Source of the DNA: JAVJUS01 sp040220455
Lineage (GTDB): Bacteria; Pseudomonadota; Alphaproteobacteria; DSM-16000; Inquilinaceae
Direction of reading: 5' to 3'
Assembly (NCBI GenBank): GCA_040220455.1
Contig: JAVJUS010000111.1
Location: 1-18,986 of the forward strand
Length of the DNA stretch: 18,986 bases
Under the pieces are notes generated by a model. It worked only from the letters and a program-made list of their open reading frames with translations. It had not been told where the DNA came from and searched no databases. The first letter of the stretch is position 1; every line of letters starts with the position of its first letter. Below are positions 16,892 to 18,986 of this stretch, in pieces. A program made the position numbers and the translations under genes.

Positions 16892-17167
16892 ATGAAGATC
16901 TCCATCGATATCGACTGCACGCCGGAGGAAGCACGGGCTTTTCTCGGCCTGCCGGACGTGGCGCCGATGCAGCAGGCCGTGATGAACGAGGTGCAGGCGC
17001 GGCTGGTCGAGGCGACCAGGGCGCTCGACGCCGAAACGCTGATGAAGACCTGGGTGCCGCTCGGTCTTCAGAACTGGGAACAGATCCAGAAGGCGTTCTG
17101 GTCGCAGATGACCGGCGGCGGCGGCGCCGGCGGCACGGGCGGCGGCAGCGGGACGGAGCGGGGCTAG
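16892..17167 (+). CDS. DUF6489 family small protein
   Basis: A 91-residue protein starting MKISIDIDCTPEEARAFLGLPDVAPMQQAVMN, the conserved opening of the alphaproteobacterial DUF6489 family. The middle (about 30-75) is helical in character and ends LMKTWVPLGLQNWEQIQKAFWSQM, slightly reminiscent of phasin helices, which may be only superficial. The last 15 residues are Gly/Ser/Thr-rich and probably unstructured. There is no signal peptide or membrane segment. A GGGAG sits 7 bases before the ATG at 16892. mnmE begins 13 bases after the stop, so the two are probably co-transcribed. No function is known to me; the family name is from recognition of the N-terminal pattern. Confidence 0.88.
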   Translation: MKISIDIDCTPEEARAFLGLPDVAPMQQAVMNEVQARLVEATRALDAETLMKTWVPLGLQNWEQIQKAFWSQMTGGGGAGGTGGGSGTERG

Positions 17168-17180
17168 GCGGCGCGCCCGG

Positions 17181-18560
17181 ATGGCGGTCGCCATGCGCCG
17201 CACCATTTTCGCGCCGGCGACGGCCCCGGGGCGCGCCGCCCTGGCCGTCGTGCGGATCTCCGGACCCTCGGCGGGGGCGGCGCTGGCCGCGCTCACCGCT
17301 CGGCCGGCGCCGGCGCCCCGCCGGGCGAGCCTGCGCCGCCTGTCCGACAGTGGGGGAGAGGCGATCGACGAGGCGCTGGTCCTCTGGTTCCCCGGTCCCG
17401 GCAGCGCGACCGGCGAGGACGTGGCCGAGCTGCATCTGCATGGCGGCCGGGCCGTTCTGGCAGGCGTGCTCGACAGCCTGGCCGAGCTGCCGGACCTGCG
17501 GCCGGCCGAGGCGGGAGAGTTCACCCGGCGGGCCTTCGAGAACGGGCGGCTCGACCTCACCGAGGCCGAGGCCGTCGCCGATCTGGTGGACGCCGAGACC
17601 CGTGCCCAGCAGCGCCAGGCCCTGCGCCAGCTCGACGGCGCGCTGGGCCGGCTCTATGACGGCTGGCGCCAGCGGCTGGTCCGGGCGCTCGCCCATCTGG
17701 AAGCCGATCTCGACTTCCCCGACGAGGAGCTGCCGGCGGGCGTCGCCGCGGCCGTGGTGCCGGATCTTGCGGCGGTCGCATCGGAGATCGAGGACCATCT
17801 GGCCGATTCGGGGCGGGGGGAACGCCTTCGGGAGGGGCTGGAGATCGCGATCCTGGGGCCGCCGAATGCGGGCAAGTCGAGCCTGATCAACGCTATCGCC
17901 CGGCGTGACGTGGCGATCGTGGCGGAAACGGCGGGGACGACCCGCGATGTGCTCGAGGTCCATCTCGATCTCGGCGGCTATCCCGTCGTCCTGGCCGATA
18001 CGGCCGGGCTGCGGGAGGCGGCGGCGGACGCGGTGGAGACCGAGGGCATCCGCCGGGCCCGTGCCCGGGCCGAGCGGGCGGGGCTGCGCCTTCTGGTCTT
18101 CGACGCGGCCGACTGGCCGGAGCCGGATCCGGGTCTGCGGGCGCTGGCCGATGGCGACGCGCTGTGGGTCGCCAACAAGATCGACAAGGCGCCGCTGCCG
18201 GACGCCGGGGCCGAGGCGGGGGACGATCGCTCCTTTGACGGCCGGTTGCTTGACGGCCGGCCGGTGCTGGGGGTCTCGGCGCTGACCGGGGACGGGATCG
18301 CGGCCCTGCTGGACCGGCTGGGCGAGGCGGTGGCCGACCGCCTCGCGCCCGGCGCGGCACCGAGCCTGACCCGCGCGCGCCACCGCCAGGCCCTGGAGGA
18401 CGCGGCGGCGGCGTTGCGTCGGGCCGAGGCCGCGGCCTTGCCGGAGCTGGTGGCCGAGGACGCGCGCCTGGCCGTCCGCGCGCTGGGCCGGATCACGGGC
18501 CGCGTCGACGTGGAAGACCTGCTCGACATCATCTTCCACGACTTCTGCATCGGGAAGTGA
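17181..18560 (+). CDS. mnmE: tRNA uridine-5-carboxymethylaminomethyl(34) synthesis GTPase MnmE
   Basis: A 459-residue MnmE (TrmE), the GTPase that works with MnmG to place an aminomethyl or carboxymethylaminomethyl group on wobble uridine 34 of certain tRNAs. The N-terminal tetrahydrofolate-binding domain has TIFAPATAPGRAALAVVRIS and ELHLHGGRAV. AGEFTRRAFENGRLDLTEAE leads into the helical domain. The inserted G domain has G1 GPPNAGKS (226-233), G2 GTTRD (252-256), G3 DTAG (273-276) and G4 NKID (332-335). It ends FHDFCIGK with the essential cysteine of the CIGK tail. The start could be the ATG at 17181 or, giving a more typical MRRTIFAPAT, the ATG at 17193; neither has a strong ribosome binding site. 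mnmG, the usual next gene, is not seen before the window ends; an IS3 element lies there instead. Confidence 0.97.
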   Translation: MAVAMRRTIFAPATAPGRAALAVVRISGPSAGAALAALTARPAPAPRRASLRRLSDSGGEAIDEALVLWFPGPGSATGEDVAELHLHGGRAVLAGVLDSLAELPDLRPAEAGEFTRRAFENGRLDLTEAEAVADLVDAETRAQQRQALRQLDGALGRLYDGWRQRLVRALAHLEADLDFPDEELPAGVAAAVVPDLAAVASEIEDHLADSGRGERLREGLEIAILGPPNAGKSSLINAIARRDVAIVAETAGTTRDVLEVHLDLGGYPVVLADTAGLREAAADAVETEGIRRARARAERAGLRLLVFDAADWPEPDPGLRALADGDALWVANKIDKAPLPDAGAEAGDDRSFDGRLLDGRPVLGVSALTGDGIAALLDRLGEAVADRLAPGAAPSLTRARHRQALEDAAAALRRAEAAALPELVAEDARLAVRALGRITGRVDVEDLLDIIFHDFCIGK

Positions 18561-18583
18561 GGTCGGAGCGGGGATTTCCACCT

Positions 18584-18665
18584 CCAAGGCCACCAAGATC
18601 ACCAAGCCCGGCCGGCGGCAGGGCCCCAGATGGTTTTCACCACGAAGGCCACGAAGATCACGAAG
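18584..18665. repeat. Direct copies of the CACGAAG-type dispersed repeat after mnmE
   Basis: Two 23-base copies in the same orientation, at 18584-18606 and 18643-18665. Each is made of 9-base iterations, CGAAGGCCA CGAAGATCA CGAAG in the second copy. The copies differ at three positions only, each time CCAAG in the first and CGAAG in the second, so the change is coordinated across the iterations. The second copy shares ACCACGAAGGC and ATCACGAAG with the arm at 13453-13490. The segment from 18561 to 18779 holds no gene that I can support. Confidence 0.65.
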
Positions 18666-18825
18666 GGCGCCGGCGCATGACTGTAGGCCGGCCGCCCGGG
18701 GCCGATTTCCGTTTGTTCACAGACGCCTGACGGCGTCGGGACGACTGGCCCACGGGCGCGCCCGCCCCGTCTTCGCGACTGAGCTGCACCCCATCGGTGA
18801 GACAGCGGCAAAAGACACAGTCTGG

Positions 18826-18986
18826 TTAGGCCCCCGCCGCCGGCAGGCCTGCCGGCGGCGGGGGCGGCTGGTCCGCCTCGAACTCGTCCGGCGACCGGTA
18901 GTCGAGGGCCGAGTGGAGGCGGGTTCGATTGTAGACCTCCTCGATGAAGGCGCCCAGCGCCCGGCGGGCGGCATCGAGGTCGCGAT
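18826..18986 (-). CDS. IS3-family transposase (OrfB), C-terminal fragment
   Basis: The last 52 residues of a transposase, entering at the right edge and ending with TAA at 18828-18826. The visible sequence begins RDLDAARRALGAFIEEVYNR and continues TRLHSALDYRSPDEFE, which is the conserved C-terminal part of the DDE integrase core in IS3-family OrfB proteins (pattern YN..R.H..L.Y.SP..F). After this the protein ends in a low-complexity tail rich in Pro, Ala and Gly, encoded by a perfect palindrome. The catalytic residues lie outside the window apart from the possible last-helix region. The frame is intact within the window, so the gene may be functional, but most of it is unseen. Confidence 0.88.
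   Translation of the reverse strand, partial: RDLDAARRALGAFIEEVYNRTRLHSALDYRSPDEFEADQPPPPPAGLPAAGA
18830..18865. repeat. 36-bp perfect palindrome at the 3' end of the transposase gene
   Basis: Eighteen bases beginning GCCCCCGCCG and their exact reverse complement, centred between 18847 and 18848 on AGG|CCT, with no loop. It encodes the Pro/Ala/Gly tail of the transposase and lies directly before its stop codon. As RNA it would form a very stable G/C hairpin; no T-tract follows on the coding strand, so it is not a standard intrinsic terminator. Confidence 0.9.

Larger units (their letters stand above)
18780..18986 (-). mobile_element. IS3-family insertion sequence, 3' end (runs off right edge)
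   Basis: The terminal part of an IS3-type element. It contains the end of the transposase gene and, about 46 bases past its stop codon, a plausible terminal inverted repeat beginning TGAGCTGCACCCCA at 18780 as read on the plus strand; IS3 elements typically begin TGA and have G/C-rich tips of this kind. The element extends right beyond the window, so its other end, target duplication and completeness cannot be judged. Confidence 0.75.

Noticed and set aside
16866..18605. An open frame of about 579 codons on the minus strand opposite mnmE
   Set aside because: It is antisense to mnmE and DUF6489, both of which have complete motifs, and begins inside the CACGAAG-type repeat.
18722..18737. GACGCC-TGAC-GGCGTC hairpin considered as the mnmE terminator
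   Set aside because: The stem is only six base pairs, no T-tract follows and it lies more than 160 bases after the stop codon.
18599..18811. A 70-codon minus-strand frame containing a hydrophobic FVIFVAFVV stretch
   Set aside because: The hydrophobic stretch is a translation of the 9-base-iterated repeat, and the frame crosses the insertion-sequence end; no coding support.

Overview
The window is very GC-rich chromosomal DNA from an alphaproteobacterium, most likely of the Rhodospirillales type. I infer this from gene order and protein character rather than from any search. The core is the cluster known to surround the chromosomal replication origin in Caulobacter and Rickettsia: dnaQ, coaE, aroE, maf and the DUF299 kinase/pyrophosphorylase gene read leftward, and hemE, hemJ and rho read rightward. 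The roughly 460-base gap between the two arms is a good candidate for oriC.

Layout, left to right. (1) 1-3240, minus strand: the N-terminus of an Smr-domain protein at the edge, preceded in transcription order by a complete lactate-oxidation operon lutA-lutB-lutC. (2) 3491-5918: a Tim44-like membrane protein (minus) diverging from fxsA and secB (plus). (3) 5964-6047: an 84-bp imperfect palindrome between the convergent secB and dnaQ. (4) 6092-9863, minus: ppsR-maf-aroE-coaE-dnaQ, a tight operon in which two junctions overlap as ATGA. (5) 9864-10326: candidate origin with degenerate DnaA-box-like sites, repeated ATCCCC motifs and one AT-rich patch. (6) 10327-13443, plus: hemE, hemJ and rho, with a C-rich leader ahead of rho. 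(7) 13453-13543: an inverted pair of CACGAAG-type dispersed repeats between the convergent rho and qor. (8) 13561-16731, minus: a quinone-oxidoreductase-like protein and a thioredoxin-fold DUF255 (YyaL) protein. (9) 16892-18560, plus: a small DUF6489 protein and mnmE. (10) 18561-18986: more CACGAAG-type repeats, then the 3' end of an IS3-family element whose transposase runs off the right edge.

Most genes are housekeeping: heme synthesis (hemE, hemJ), coenzyme A and shikimate biosynthesis (coaE, aroE), replication proofreading (dnaQ), protein export (secB), transcription termination (rho) and tRNA wobble modification (mnmE). The lut operon oxidises L-lactate to pyruvate, and ppsR controls a pyruvate/PEP enzyme, so both bear on pyruvate use. 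No CRISPR array, tRNA, rRNA, phage or obvious defence system was seen. The parts least explained by known genes are the intergenic ones: the origin candidate, the rho leader, two palindrome/repeat families and a 36-bp perfect palindrome at the end of the transposase gene.
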